A DNA stretch of 64,000 nt, taken from positions 1,851,001-1,915,000 of the forward strand of contig CAUEEP010000735.1 of assembly GCA_958450365.1 (NCBI GenBank), in the 5' to 3' direction. The notes beneath the pieces were generated by a model that saw only the letters and a list, made by a program, of their open reading frames with translations, made no database searches and was not told the origin of the DNA. The translations under genes were made by a program, and so were the position numbers. Source of the stretch: Mesorhabditis belari (taxonomy: Eukaryota; Nematoda; Chromadorea; Rhabditida; Rhabditidae). Numbering within the stretch: position 1 is the first letter of the stretch; each line of letters begins with the position of its first letter. Shown here piece by piece: positions 31,206 through 43,168 of this stretch.

Positions 31206-31472
31206 TGACTCAGCTTTGGCTCAGGCTCAGGCTTAGGCTCAGGCTTAGACTTAGGCTTAGGCTTAGACTTAGGCTTAGGCTCAGGCTTAGACTTAGGCTT
31301 AGGCTTAGACTTAGGCTTAGGCTCAGGCTTAGGCTCAGGCTTAGGCTCAGGCTTAGGCTCAGGCTCAGGCTTAGGCTCAGGCTTAGACTTAGGCTTAGGC
31401 TTAGACTTAGGCTTAGGCTCAGGCTTAGGCTCAGGCTTAGACTTAGGCTTAGGCTCAGGCTTAGGCTTAAGA
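31206..31472. repeat. Interstitial telomere-like TTAGGC/TCAGGC array
   Basis: About 265 bp of TTAGGC mixed with TCAGGC and TTAGAC hexamers; higher-order pattern of 12-18 bp. Confidence 0.9.
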
Positions 31473-31645
31473 CTTTTTGATCCAGTTCATCTTAAAAAAA
31501 TTTCGGGTTTTGTATAAGCCACTTTTTTTTTGCTTGTTTCTAATCTAAAAGGGATTAAGATGAGAGAATTCTTTAGGGAAAATCTTTAGAGAAAATCTTT
31601 AGAGAAAACCTCAAAGAACAACACCAATGAAACAATGAAACTCAC

Positions 31646-34448
31646 TCTCTTCATCTTGCAATAGGTGAACAAATCAAATGAACACATCAACATCATCAAT
31701 GTGTCTTTCACCGTGCTAATCACCACAATTTCCCAACCGTCTTTTCTTGTCGGAATATATTGAAATGAGCACGCCAAAAGGTATGGGATTAACATTTGAG
31801 CGAATGGAAATTTGTGTACCAAATCGAAATAGTTTCCGTTAAAGGAAATGGCAAAGTAGCGGCTAAAATTAGGCTAATAAATCGTTTAATGATTGGAATC
31901 TTTTGTAATGTAATCTTGTGTTGTCTAGGTCCTGGCCTGGCTCTGGAATAGCCTAGCTGATCTGGCATGATCCGGTTGGTAATCTTTTGTGTTGCCCAAG
32001 TCCTGGCCTAGTTCTGGAATAGCCTGGCTTGAACTGGCATGATTTGGCTGATAATCTTTCGTGTTGTCCAGATCCTAGCCTGACTCTGGAATAGCCTGGC
32101 TTGACCTGGCATTTCCTATGATCTTTTGTGTTGTTCAGGTCTTGGCTTGACTCTGGAATAGCCTGTCTTGACCTGGCATTTCCTATGATCCGGTTGGTAA
32201 TCCTTTTTGTGTTCTTACTTTAAAAACTTTCATTACATTCAACTTTTCTCCGTTTCAATCCAGAAAAACTCATTTTGTACACTTTTCAGAAAAGCAATTG
32301 CTTTATTGATAGCTTTATTGGCAATCAGTTTACTAAAACTGATTGCCAATGTTAACAATAATAAGCAGAATGTCTAAATATTCTATAATAATCAAAAATC
32401 TGAAGTGATCAAGCTTATTTAGTTTATTTAAAGTTTATTTAAAGTTTATTTAAGTGTATACTCATGTATAAGAAAATAGAGAAAATTTGAGTCAAAGTTG
32501 ACCTTCCAAATTCCGTTATTAGTCTCGGAGTTTGGGAACTTCTCTATTTTACTCTATAACTCGACTTTCAGTTGTCAGATCGACTTGAGATTGGTTTTAA
32601 AATGATCCTCATTAAATTTGGCTATAGAAAACCGCAATTTACTTAGTACACTCTAGTGTAAGAACATAGAGAAAATTTGAGTCAAAGTTGACCTTCCAAA
32701 TTCCACTCTCGGAGTTTGGGAACTTCTCTATTTTACTCTATAACTCGACTTCCAGTTATCAAATCGACTTGAGATTGGTTTTAAAATGACCATAAATTTG
32801 GTTAAGAAAACCGCAATTTACTTAGTACACTCTAGTGTAAGAACATAGAAAATTTGAGTCAAAGTTGACCTTCCAAATTCCACTCTCGGAGTTTGGGAAC
32901 TTCTCTATTTGTAAACTCGACTTTCAGTTGTCAGATCGACTTGAGATTGGTTTTAAAATGATCCTCATTAAATTTGGTATTTAGTTTACAAAATAGAAAA
33001 CACAAAGTCTATAGAATCTTATTGTCAATCTGCTTATTTCCTTACTTGAACGAGATCATAAATTGGCAGAAAAGAGCCGCGAGAAAGAAAACATCACAGG
33101 ATGTACCCAAAAATTCGATTGTCTCTATCATCCAGTCTGTGCATCTAAACGAGGATTCTTATTTTTTTTAGAATTTATTGAGCTTACCCTAGGAAACCGG
33201 CTCGACAAAAGATGTCACTCATCGATGTGAATGCAGCAATAGCTCGACTCACGTTTTCTTCCATGATAAACAATCTGAATCTTAGAATTATCTCAGAACA
33301 ATCTCAGAACTACAAGAAAAAACGTTCTTGGATTCAAAAGAAAGCCAGTTAAGGCTTTAAATAAGATTACCTGATCACTAGAGATAAATGCTTATTCTTC
33401 ACTGCAAAAAAGACAATCAACGGAGTGCAGAGAATAACAAAAATGTAAGCCTAAAAAGATTTCTAGAGGCTTCTAGAGGCTTCTAGAGATTTCTAGAGGC
33501 TTCTAGAGGCTTCTAGAGATTTCTAGAGGCTTCTAGAGGCTTCTAGAGGTTTCTAGAGGCTTCTAGAGGTTTCTAGAGATTTCTAGAGATTTCTAGAGAT
33601 TTCTAGAGATTTCTAGAGGCTTTTAGAGGTTTCTAGAGGTTTCTAGATAGTTATAGAGGTTTCTAGATAGTTCTAGAGATTTCTAGATAGTTCTAGAGAT
33701 TTCTAGAGATTTCTAGAGGTTTCTAGAGGCTTCTAGAGATTTCTAGAGCTTTCTAGAGGTTTCTAGATATTTTCAAAATTCTATCGATAGCTCAAGATTA
33801 CGGCTAGCATCACATACGATAACTGTTAGAATTTTGACATAAGTTTGCGATCGTTCCAAGAATCGATCAGTGAAATCGGCTTTTCCATCATTGGGCATTT
33901 CAGAGACTTGACTCCAAAGAACTTGATTCAAAAAGTAGGCTCCAACTAAAGATTTTTTAAATTGTAAGAAAGCTTAGAATACTTTTTCATATTTCAAAAT
34001 ACTTTTTAATAGTAGACATTTCTAGATTCTAGACTTTTCTAGGTCTAGACTTTTCTAGATCTAGACGATTTCTAGATTCTAGACTAGCTGCGCGAGACTA
34101 GATTTTTCCCCAGGAGAAATTAAAGCGCGAGCGCAGCTAGTGGTCTAGAATCTAGCAATCGTCTAGATTTAGAATCTAGCAATCGTCTAGATCTAGAATC
34201 TAGCAATCGTCTAGATCTAGAAAAGTCTAGAATCAGCTGAATCTAGAAATTTTTGTGGGAATCTTTGAGAAATTTGAAAAATCGAATTCCTCGAGCACAA
34301 CATACGGATTCTAGTCTGCAAAATGATCAAAAAAGAGTGAAAAATACTGAAAAGACTACAACAACTTACCCGATAAAGCCAGGGTGACTATCGGCACTTC
34401 TAGCGCTTCACGATATTTATATTGTCTCGAATTTGAAATCCGTATCAT
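31646..34448 (-). CDS. Multi-pass membrane protein, possible serpentine receptor, 3' end not found
   Basis: Five minus-strand exons with matching phases: 34448-34370 (from ATG), 33945-33818, 33450-33371, 33274-33188, 31862-31646; 197 codons, open at the 3' side (donor GTGAGT at 31645). Hydrophobic segments: VPIVTLALSVGAYFLNQVLW, KILTVIAYIFVILCTPLIVF, about 108-128 ending GRYFAI, AQMLIPYLLACSFQYI, and IVVISTVKDTLMMLMCSF. RYFAI after the third segment is placed like the DRY-type motif of rhodopsin-like receptors. That makes a nematode chemoreceptor plausible, but I cannot assign a class. Upstream exons beyond the chosen ATG are possible (34480 acceptor). Introns contain minisatellites at 31920-32210, 32460-32970 and 33460-33770. 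The last exons appear lost or displaced; see the ORF at 29478-29700. Confidence 0.48.
31925..32205. repeat. ATAGCCTGGCTTGACCTGGCAT repeat
   Basis: Four copies of a roughly 60-70 bp unit (CTGGAATAGCCTGRCTTGA, GTAATCTTTTGTGTTG). Confidence 0.85.
32460..32975. repeat. About 185-bp tandem repeat, GAGAAAATTTGAGTCAAAG
   Basis: Three units (32470, 32660, 32840). Related units recur at 61780-62510 as a second array, showing a dispersed satellite family. Confidence 0.88.
33465..33775. repeat. TTCTAGAGGC decamer satellite
   Basis: About 31 units of TTTCTAGAGRY, nearly regular, in the intron of the multi-pass gene immediately upstream (minus sense) of its third exon's acceptor. Confidence 0.95.
34020..34255. 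repeat. CTAGATCTAGAC repeat with hairpin
   Basis: Arms of TCTAGATTCTAGAC / GTCTAGATCTAGAA around a central hairpin, CTAGCTGCGC...GCGCAGCTAG (34083-34142). Confidence 0.85.
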
Positions 34449-34741
34449 ATCCTTTAAGTAATCGTTGAAAATGATTTGTGCTTTAAAAATTGGAATTCTT
34501 ATTCTTATTCTTATTGTGCCTGTTTGCTTATTCGAATAGAGATTATTCAATTGTGTCGGCGCAAATTCGATTATTGAAACGGATAGTTCTTTAAAAGATA
34601 AAAGAAAGACAAATTTATTTCATTTACAAAAGAAAAAAAGATATTGAATCTCAAAAACTTCAAAATATAACTGATAAGATTACTGTAGTTTGTATTTTTC
34701 TTTTTCTTTTTAAAGTCATTCATTTTGACATCACAAATTCT

Positions 34742-37700
34742 TTAGTCAACATGGTTAAATGCAAAATAAATCTTATGCATTCCTTCTTTTCTTTCTTCGC
34801 CAAGCTTTTCCATTGCTTCAACGACTTCGGTGAAGCATTTGGCTCGATCGGCGATGTACTAAAGATTTGAAAAGTTTGATAACTGTTCCTCATGACCGAC
34901 TAGCCAACTAAACAATACTCCGGATGTTCATGACACCATGGCCAACTGGCCAAAAGTCCTGTATCTTAGTCGGTTTGAATTCCGTCAAGGGCTCAATCCC
35001 GTCCAGGGCTCAATCCCGTCATGGGCTCAATCCCGTCAAAGGCCCAATCCCGTCATCAAGGCCCAATCTCGTCATTGGCTCAATCCCGTCCAGGGCTCAA
35101 TCCCGTCATAGGCCCAATCCCGTCCAGGGCTCAATCCCGTCAAAGGCCCAATCCCGTCATTGGCTCAATCTTGTCATGGGCCCAATCCCGTCATGGGCTC
35201 AATCCCGTCATGGGCCCAATCCCGTCATGAAGGCCCAATCCCGTCCAGGGCTCAATCCCGTCATTGGCCCAAACCCGTCATGGGCTCCATCCCATCAAAG
35301 GCCCAATCCCGTCATGGGCTCCATCCCGTCCAGGCCCAATCCCGTCCAGGGCTCAATCCCGTCCAGGGCTCAATCCCGTCATAGGCCCAATCCCGTCCAG
35401 GGCTCAATCCCGTCAAAGGCCCAATCCCGTCATTGGCTCAATCTCGTCATGGGCCCAATCCCGTCATGGGCTCAATCCCGTCATGGGCCCAATCCCGTCA
35501 TGGGCTCCATCCCGTCCAGGCCCAATCCCGTCCAGGGCTCAATCCCGTCAAAGGCTCAATCTCGTCATGGGCTCAATCCCGTCAAGGCCGCTTCAACTAG
35601 CTGTTTCAACTGGATCAAGCTGTTTCAACTGGATATCAGGGTCAAGGCTGTTTCAACTGGATCAAGATTGTCAGATCTGATATCAGGCCAGATATTCCAA
35701 TGGGTTTAAGGCTTGCAGCCAAAGCCGGGTTAAAGCTTGGTTACTGATTGCTACCTTTTATTGAACACTCCTTAGTCAGTCCAGTCGAATCAGGACTGAC
35801 TTCTGATTTAAGCTGACCCGGAGAATCAGTTTTAAAACTTCCCTGCCTTGTTTCACGAAACCTACATCAATCTGGGTGAAAAGCGCCAAAAATGACAATC
35901 CTCGATGAGCCGGACTGCATGCTCTCGCTAATTCTTGTGTCACACAGCTCAATGAATCGGCGGTGAATCGAAAATTGGTTGATTTTATTTTAAAACTTGA
36001 ATTTTCACTAACTTGCACAAATCATTCGACTTTTCCGTGATCTCGTTGCAAATTTTGTGAATGTTTTCAATTGTCTCTTGATTTCCATTAAAAGAGCATT
36101 TAAATACTTGATTTACTAAAAGTTTTGAGTTTTAAATGTTCATTTTTCGGGAGTGGGACAAATGCGACCTTTTTTCTGCGCACCCAGGCATTTGCGCACC
36201 CAGGCATTTGCGCACCCAGGCATTTGCGCACCCAGGCATTTGCGCACCCAGGCATTTGCGCACCCAGGCATTTGCGCACCCAGGCATTTGCGCACCAAGG
36301 CATTTGCGCACCAAGGCATTTGCGCACTCAGGCATTTGCGCACCCAGGCATTTGCGCACCCAGGCATTTGCGCACCCAGGCATTTGCGCACCCAGGCATT
36401 TGCGCACCTTTTTTTCCGCACTTAGCCCATTAGCGCACCTTTTTTCGCGCCTTAAAAAACTCTAAAAAGCTAAAAAAGCTCTAAAAGCTAATATTAACCA
36501 ATTTCTATTCCAAAAGTTGTTTTTCTAGGTAATTTGAGGGCGTAGAATCGAAATTTCGGCATATCAGAGCGGGTGGAACCAATTTGAAAGACAAAACGAT
36601 GACTAGACCAAGACTAGGTCAAATTACAGAAAATTGTTGATTTTTCTCTTTGTATATTCCGTCCGTTCGCTTCCACAAGCTCTGATATGCCAAAATTTCG
36701 ATTCTACGCCCTAAAATTACCGGATCGACGCCTGGATCGATGCCTGGATTGACGCCTGGATTGACGCCTGGATCGATGCCTGGATTGACGCCTGGATCGA
36801 CGCCTGGATCGACGCCTGGATTGACGCCTGGATTGACGCCTGGATCGATGCCTGGATTGACGCCTGGATCGACGCCTGGATCGATGCCTGGATTGACGCC
36901 TGGATCGATGCCTGGATCGACGCCTGGATCGACGCCTGGATCGATGGATTTCTCTTTGTATAACTCCGTCCGTTCGCTTCCACAAGCTCTGATATGCCAA
37001 AATTTCGATTCTACGCCCTAAAATTACCTAGAAAAACAACTTTTGGAATAGAAATTGGTTAATATTAGCTTTTAGAGCTTTTTTAGCTTTTTGGAGCTTT
37101 TTTAAAACGCGAAAATAGGTGCGCTAATGGGCTAAGTGCGGAAAAAAAGGTGCGCAAATGTCCGGGTGCGCAAAAAAAAGCTCGCATTTGTCCCACTCCC
37201 CATTTTTCTTTACTTACTAAAATCTTTCTCCTTCTCTACGCATAAAATCTCTTTCCCGTGTTGATAAATCTTTTGAAAGCTTGAATTCGTTTCTTTTTTT
37301 GAATTCTCATCAATGATTCTAAAAGAGGAAAGTTGAAAAGAGTTTTTTTAAATGTAAACTCACTTGCACATAGTTTCCTGATCAATATTGGAAAGCTGTA
37401 ATAAATAATAAATAATATTAAGTTCAATTTTTAGCCTACTACTTTCTCTTTATCTTTTTTCAATGTCAGCAATAAAGAAGTAAAGGAATTGGCAAGTTAA
37501 AGTCAATTTTCGGAGACCGGATTGAACCTTTGAACACTTTGTTTTCACAAAAAGTGTTCAAAGGTTCAATTATTCGGAATAAATATCTAATAATCATTGC
37601 CCCATCGGTACCCTCTCACGCACTGCACAAGGCCTATTTAAAGCTAAACTTAAAATTGAAACTCTTCAAACAAAAAACTTTAAACTCGATTTTATTGCTG

Positions 37701-38681
37701 AAACTGAAACTCTGGCATATTGTAGTGAGATTTTAGTATCCCTAACAAACTGGAAACTGGAATAGACTCATTTAGATTCAGAACTGAGATTTAGATTTAT
37801 TTAGAACAAACTGGAATAGACTTATTTAGATCACTTTTTAGCCTATTACTTTCTCTTTATCTTTTTTCAATATCAGTAATAAAGAAGTAAAGGAATTGGA
37901 AAGATAAAGTCAATTTTCGGAGACGGGATTGAACCTTTGGACACTTTGTTTTCACAAAGAAATCCTCTAACCATTGAGCTATTTGGTACCTTAACTTGTC
38001 AAGAGAAAGAAGGAGCTGGATGGCCATTGATCAAACGTAATGAATTCTGGGAAGTTCTGTCGGCACGGTCTTGGACAAAACGAACCTTATGGGCAAGATA
38101 TGTTGATCCGGAGCCTAAGCCTAAGCCTAATAGATTTCTTACAGAAAGCACCAAGTTGGGTGATCAAAAAAAGGTGATTTAGGAGAACCCAAAGATGTGA
38201 TTTAGTCACTTTCGTTCACAGAAATCTATCTTGATGTCAATAGATAAAAGATAAAGCATAAAAAGTTAGATATATAGCGAAATTTTCAGAACAATCTATT
38301 CAACCGACTTTTTTTGTAGGAGTGTTTATCAGAAAACGGGTTTTTGCACTTGGAAACAGAGCTGAATTGGCTTGAAATTAGAGAAAAGTGAAGGAAAACA
38401 AGTTTGTATTTAAAGCAAACCGTAAATCAATTTAGCTAATCAGCTAATCAATGAGCTTAATCATTTCTAATCAAATCTACAAAAGAATCGTCAAGATTTG
38501 TTTACGAATTTACTGAAATTTCTGATAACTTTAATTTCACTTACAAGCTTTCCTTCAATTGGTGAAATTTCGAATTGTGAGGGTTTAGCTGTTAAATAAA
38601 GTTGAATTAAATAAAATCAAATGAAAACTTACCATTCCCTTCAATAATTAACAAAATAATCAAAAGAATTGACTCTTTCAT
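34742..38681 (-). CDS. Secreted cysteine-containing protein, paralogue A, seven exons
   Basis: Minus-strand exons 38681-38633, 38588-38545, 37395-37364, 37318-37218, 36115-36013, 35947-35866, 34858-34742; all phases agree; 175 aa. The N-terminus MKESILLIILLIIEGN is a signal peptide. The mature part is helical and charged with spaced Cys (ETMCK, EILCVEKEKD, VFKCSF, HKICNE, DLC, ELARAC, RAKCF) and ends FNHVD. Family not recognised; it has the look of small secreted nematode helical Cys proteins. Intron positions and phases over the last five exons match the upstream neighbour (38883-42584), with alignable segments F.KIY..(G/A)KE..C and the exon end ID, so the two are tandem paralogues. The acceptor of exon 6 (ATTGAG) is weak, but the paralogue's phase pattern supports it. 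The intron between exons 4 and 5 holds the element at 36143-37207; the last intron holds a 600-bp satellite. The start codon lies 202 bp past the neighbour's stop. Confidence 0.82.
34985..35592. repeat. 16-bp GGCTCAATCCCGTCAT satellite
   Basis: About 37 units (GGCYCAATCCCGTCMDG) in the last intron of paralogue A. The open frames across it are artefacts of the repeat. Confidence 0.95.
36143..37207. mobile_element. Terminal-inverted-repeat element with two internal satellites, copy 1
   Basis: Ends GGGAGTGGGACAAATGCGA / CGCATTTGTCCCACTCCC. Inside: an 18-bp satellite CACCCAGGCATTTGCG (36178-36408, about 13 copies, derived from the element's own GCGCACCCGGACATTTGC end sequence), an inner inverted pair (TAATTTKAGGGCGTAGAATC at about 36531 and 37000; CGGACGGAGT), and a 12-bp satellite TGGATYGACGCC (36722-36945). 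It lies in an intron of paralogue A, in the same relative composition as copy 2 at 45545-46550. Confidence 0.85.
37924..37990 (-). pseudogene. tRNA-like sequence, GGTTCAATCCC family
   Basis: Minus strand: GGTACCAAATAGCTCAATGGTTAG-like A box and GGTTCAATCCCG B box. Flanked on one side by AATAAAGAAGTAAAGGAATT and on the other by ACCTTAACTTGTCAAGAGAA, as is the copy at 43423. A further fragment of the same family is at about 37468-37560. Confidence 0.5.
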
Positions 38682-38882
38682 ATTCGTAAAATGAAATTTT
38701 CCAAAAATTTTCTTAAAACTTTTCAAATGTTTTGTCTTTTCTAAATAAAAACATTAAAGAATTCCTTAAAATTGTTATAAAATGCTTTTAAAATTTCAAC
38801 ATTCAACAATTTCTGTAATAGATTCATTTTAAAATAGATTAGTGATTGATTAGTCATTGATTAGTCATTGATTAGTGATTGA

Positions 38883-41800
38883 TTAGTGATCCCAATGCCC
38901 GCGAAGCAACTCCATCTTAGCCACGATTTCTTCTTTGCAATCATCCGGTCCTCTGGTGATGATCTGTAACGATTAAATGTTAGATAAAGTCTAGAACTTG
39001 TTTTGAAAGCTTTTGTAATTTTGATTGAATGCAAATCTTCTTACATCAATTTCCTTGACGATAGCCAATCGATGCACTCCTTTCGCCCCACCATCACAGG
39101 TCCACGCTCCATTCTCCACAGCGCATTGGACTTCCTTGGCTTTTAGACTTTAAAAAAAGCTTTATTTAGGTTCTGACAGTCTAATAAAAAGATTTTATTT
39201 AATTAAGCTTCAATTCAAAGCCTTCAATTCAAAAGAAAAGACATGGAAAAGCTGGAATCAAGTGAAACCAAATGATGACCTTCGTTGAGAACATCAGATC
39301 TTTAGAGCTATTGCCTTTGTCCCAGTGCATGATCTATTTATCATATGGGATTGGTTAGGTAGATTGGATCGATTATCACATTGGATCGGTTAGATAGAAT
39401 AGATAGATTATCACATGGGATTGGTTAGAGAGATTAGATAGATTATCACATTAGATCGGTTAGATAGATTGGATAGATTATCATATGGAATCGGTTAGAT
39501 AGATTGGATAGATTATGACATGAGACCCGCTAGAGAGATTAGATAGATGGGATTGGTTGGAGGGATTAGCTAGGCTATCGCATGGGATCGGTTAGATAGA
39601 TTAGATAGATTATCATATGGAATCGGTTAGATAGATTGGATAGATTATGACATGAGACCCGCTAGAGAGATTAGATAGATTAGACAGATTATTACATTAG
39701 ATCGGTTAGATAGATTAGATAGATTATCACCTGGGATCGGCTAGACTGTTTAGATAACCAGCTTGAACCGATTATACCGATGTATAATGATTATTCAATT
39801 AAATTGGAGAAAGAACAAATGGAAGGGAAGATCCTCTACCAGAAGCTCGAATGTTTTTTGTTTGTTGTTCTATTTGAATTGATTCACTGTAGCTTTTATG
39901 GAGGTAATTGAATAGAATCAAAAGATCTTTAATATCTAATTGCTTAATATCTAATAAAGTACAATAGCTTTGTACTTTATCCAACATTTAGCTCTTGATT
40001 TGAAAGCTAGGTGACTCAAAATGTTGCTTCACTAGCATCAAATCAAACCTTGAGAGTTCTTGAAAGATCTAGTAAAGCTGTGATTCTCTAGTAAAGATTT
40101 CAGTACTAAATTTGCATTGATAAGAATGCTCAATTGAAATCCATTTACTTTCAAAATCCATTTACAATTAAACCGTTAGTTGGTAGGAATTGTTAGATTT
40201 TTTGAGTTCAATAGTAAGCTATCATTATCGACTTACTACTAGCGCCCAGATCAAACTAGCGGCCAGATCAAACTAGCAGCCAGATCAAACTAGCAGCCAG
40301 ATCAAACTAGCGGCTTACTACTAGCGGCCAGATCAAACTAGCGGCCAGATCAAACTAGCAGCCAGATCAAACTAGCGACCAGATCAAACTAGCAGCCAGA
40401 TCAAACTAGCAGCCAGATCAAACTAGCGGCTTACTACTAGCGGCCAGATCAAACTAGCGGCCAGATCAAACTAGCAGTCAGATCAAACTAGCAGCCAGAT
40501 CAAACTAGCAGCCAGATCAAACTAGCAGCCAGATCAAACTAGCAGCCAGATCAAACTAGCAGCCAGATCAAACTAGCGGCTTACTACTAGCGGCCAGATC
40601 AAACTAGCGGCCAGATCAAACTAGCGGCTTATTACTAGCGGCCAGATCAACCTTTTTCTGCCAAACCCAAATGAATAAGCAATCCATTTGAGCAGTTAAA
40701 AGCCTTTCAGCTTTACAAGACAAGACTCACTTGCAATCTTTCTCCGAATCCGAGTCCGAATCCGAGTCTGAGTCCGAATCTGTTGAATCTGATTCCGCCT
40801 TCTCGCAATGACGAATAATGCTAGCAACTTTGTTTTCGTAGCAAGTGAGGAGATCATCGACTAGAATCAAATCAAATTCAAATTCAAATTCAAATCATTC
40901 ATCAAATCTTCCTTCTCATCTTCAAATCTATCAAATCAAATCTTCAAATCCCTTTCTTTTTCTCACCATCATCCCGATCCTCTTCTTGACAATAGAGCTC
41001 TTTTGCCTCATCGTAAATCTTCATAAATTCAACATTTTCCTCTTTAGCCAGCTTCTCAAATCTTCTGTAAATGGAAATTTTCTTTATTTTCTTTATTTTA
41101 TTTCAAAAGATTGTCTTAACTTGTAGCATTTGTAACTATAAATATAGAGTAACTATAAAAGTTTTTAACTCACTGACAAATCGCGTCTTGGTAAGTTTTC
41201 TCATTGTCGGGGATGGATTGACGGGCGACTAAACAATTTATATGAAAGTTACTGATTTGAAAATCTTAAGAATACTGTAAAGCGATCTATAGATCTATAG
41301 AATCTATAGAAAGCGTACTATAAAGGTGCTATAGAAACTAGCTCGATTCTATTGGGTTGGTGAATTGAAAACTGCCGGCTATTGTCATAAGTGACAGTTT
41401 GAGCACTTTCTTCAAAAGAAACCCATTTTGGTGTCACTGGAAAAGTTGTAGAGAATCAAAAATTAGGCTTATATCCAAATTTCCAAAAAGATGCACTTAG
41501 TAGTTCCCCTTAAAATTTGTGTGTTCTGTGTGTTCTTTGTGCGGCCGCCTAATCGCTCGTCGTCTGGCGCAGGGCTTTTACATAACCCCCTTCGCTCTCT
41601 ATTTTGTCTATCTCCTCTGCCCGTTTCCGAATCTTCAAATTCGACATTGACTTCTCCTCAAATCAAGGCTAATCTCAATCTATTGGTTGGTGAATCGAAA
41701 AACCGCCGGCTATTGTCATATGTCACAGTTTGAGCACTTTCTTCAAAAGAAACCCATTTTGGTGTCAATGGAGAAGTTGTAGAGAATCAAAAATTAAGCT

Positions 41801-42584
41801 TATATCGATTCAAAAACTGGTTTTCAAGAAATGCTAAATTTACACAAAAGAAATGCCAAATTGTCACAAAACTTGCATTTTAAGCGAAACTACTAAGTGT
41901 ATCTTTTTGGAAATTTGGCTATGAGCCTCATTTTTGATTCTCTACAACTTTTCCATTGACACCAAAATGGGTTTATTTTGAAGAAAGTGCTCAAACTGGG
42001 CTGACAGCTGACATCTCCAGTCCTCCATTTTTGAGTCTCACACTTGTCTCACACACAAACCAAAATCCGACTACGAAAGAGGAATCCGCAAAATGCCTGT
42101 AAAATGGGCAGAAATCGTCAATGATAATGGAAATAATTTGGAATGAATTGATGATTTTATGTTGAACAAATTTTAGTTCAAAGTCCCGCAGTTTTCAATT
42201 CACTAACCCAATAGCTAGAACAAAGCTAAAAACCAGGCTCAATTTTTAGCTTAGCTTGTAGCTGATTGTCAGGCAGAGCAACTAAAACTAAACCGATGCA
42301 AGACTGACTATTGGCTGGATTAGGAACTTTTTATAAAACAATCTGAAAACTAGATCAAGTTAACTAGTTCAGAAAATCAGTTTTAAAACATTTCTTTCTA
42401 TTACAGGCATAAGATTTATAGTTTACAGAGTTTAAAAATGAAAACTTTTCATGGTCTTAGTTGAAGTTAACTTGAACCTTTAGCTTGAATAGTTTATAAG
42501 CTTGAACAGTTTATAAGCTTGAACAGGTCCTCTATCCTTACCACAAATTCCAGCTAAGAGAAAGATTTGGATGAAGAATTTCAT
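38883..42584 (-). CDS. Secreted cysteine-containing protein, paralogue B, with Asp-Ser repeat
   Basis: Minus-strand exons 42584-42542, 41228-41174, 41064-40967, 40860-40731, 39147-39045, 38963-38883; phases agree; 169 aa. Signal peptide MKFFIQIFLLAGICVA. Mature protein with spaced Cys (DAICQ, ELYCQEE, LLTCYENKV, IIRHCEK, KDCN, VQCAVE, WTCDGG, DDCKEE) and C-terminus LLRGHWDH. After IIRHCEK it has an acidic run of alternating Asp/Ser (about residues 94-107), absent from paralogue A, which could bind cations or be phosphorylated. No known domain is recognised. Five exon boundaries match paralogue A in place and phase, which supports both models. Introns carry a 17-bp satellite (40235-40650), a GGTTAGATAGATTAGATAG array and a mariner-derived element. 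Confidence 0.83.
39330..39745. repeat. TCGGTTAGATAGATTAGATAG repeat
   Basis: About 40-bp units (GATTATCACATKGGATCGGTTAG...) in an intron of paralogue B. Confidence 0.9.
40235..40652. repeat. 17-bp CAGATCAAACTAGCGGC satellite
   Basis: About 22 copies of CCAGATCAAACTAGCRG, interrupted at intervals by TTACTACTAGCGG, giving a higher-order period. In an intron of paralogue B. Confidence 0.95.
41351..42213. mobile_element. Mariner-derived non-autonomous element
   Basis: Ends ATTGGGTTGGTGAATTGAAA / TTTCAATTCACTAACCCAAT. A second internal left end (TTGGTTGGTGAATCGAAAAA, 41683) suggests a nested or duplicated copy. It contains the palindrome AAGAAACCCATTTTGGTGTC / GACACCAAAATGGGTTTATT, and the right part (42060-42180) equals the transposon end at 6545-6660. 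No transposase survives. It lies in intron 1 of paralogue B. Confidence 0.82.
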
Positions 42585-42829
42585 GATCAGAAAAATGAAT
42601 GATCTTTGCGTTTTCTCGTTTCATTTTCGGATCGTTTTGTCTAGAGCAAGCGAATGACGAGAAGGAAATCGAATGAAAATTTCTTTTTTAAACAAACATT
42701 TTTGCAAATTGGGCTAAATTTTTTCAATTCTTTTATGAGTATTCTTTTAAGAAACATTTCAGCAAAATTTGACTTAAAGTCCATGGTGTTTCTTTAAAAA
42801 GTCATGATTTCTTTCTCGTTTTTGATGAT

Positions 42830-43168
42830 GATCGTTCGCAACGGTGATCGTTCACATTGGCGATCGTTTACAATGGTAATCGTTCACAATGATGATCGTC
42901 TACAACGGTGATCGTCTACAACGGTGATCGTCTATAACGGTGATCGTCTACAACGGTGATCGTCTACAACGGTGATCGTTCACATTGGTGATCGTTCACA
43001 ACGGTGATCGTTCACATTGGCGATCGTTTACAATGGTAATCGTTCACAATGATGATCGTCTACAACGGTGATCGTCCACAACGGTGATCGTCTATAACGG
43101 TGATCGTCTACAACGGTGATCATTCACATTGGTGATCGTTCACAACGGTGATCGTTCACAATGCAAGA
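42830..43168. repeat. 17-bp GTGATCGTCTACAACG satellite
   Basis: About 20 copies of RTGATCGTTCACAAYGG / GTGATCGTCTACAACGG. Confidence 0.95.

Noticed and set aside
32974..33171. 65-codon plus frame ending HLNEDSYFF
   Set aside because: Overlaps the end of a satellite unit, is antisense to an intron and ends 17 bp before a supported minus-strand exon; no motif.
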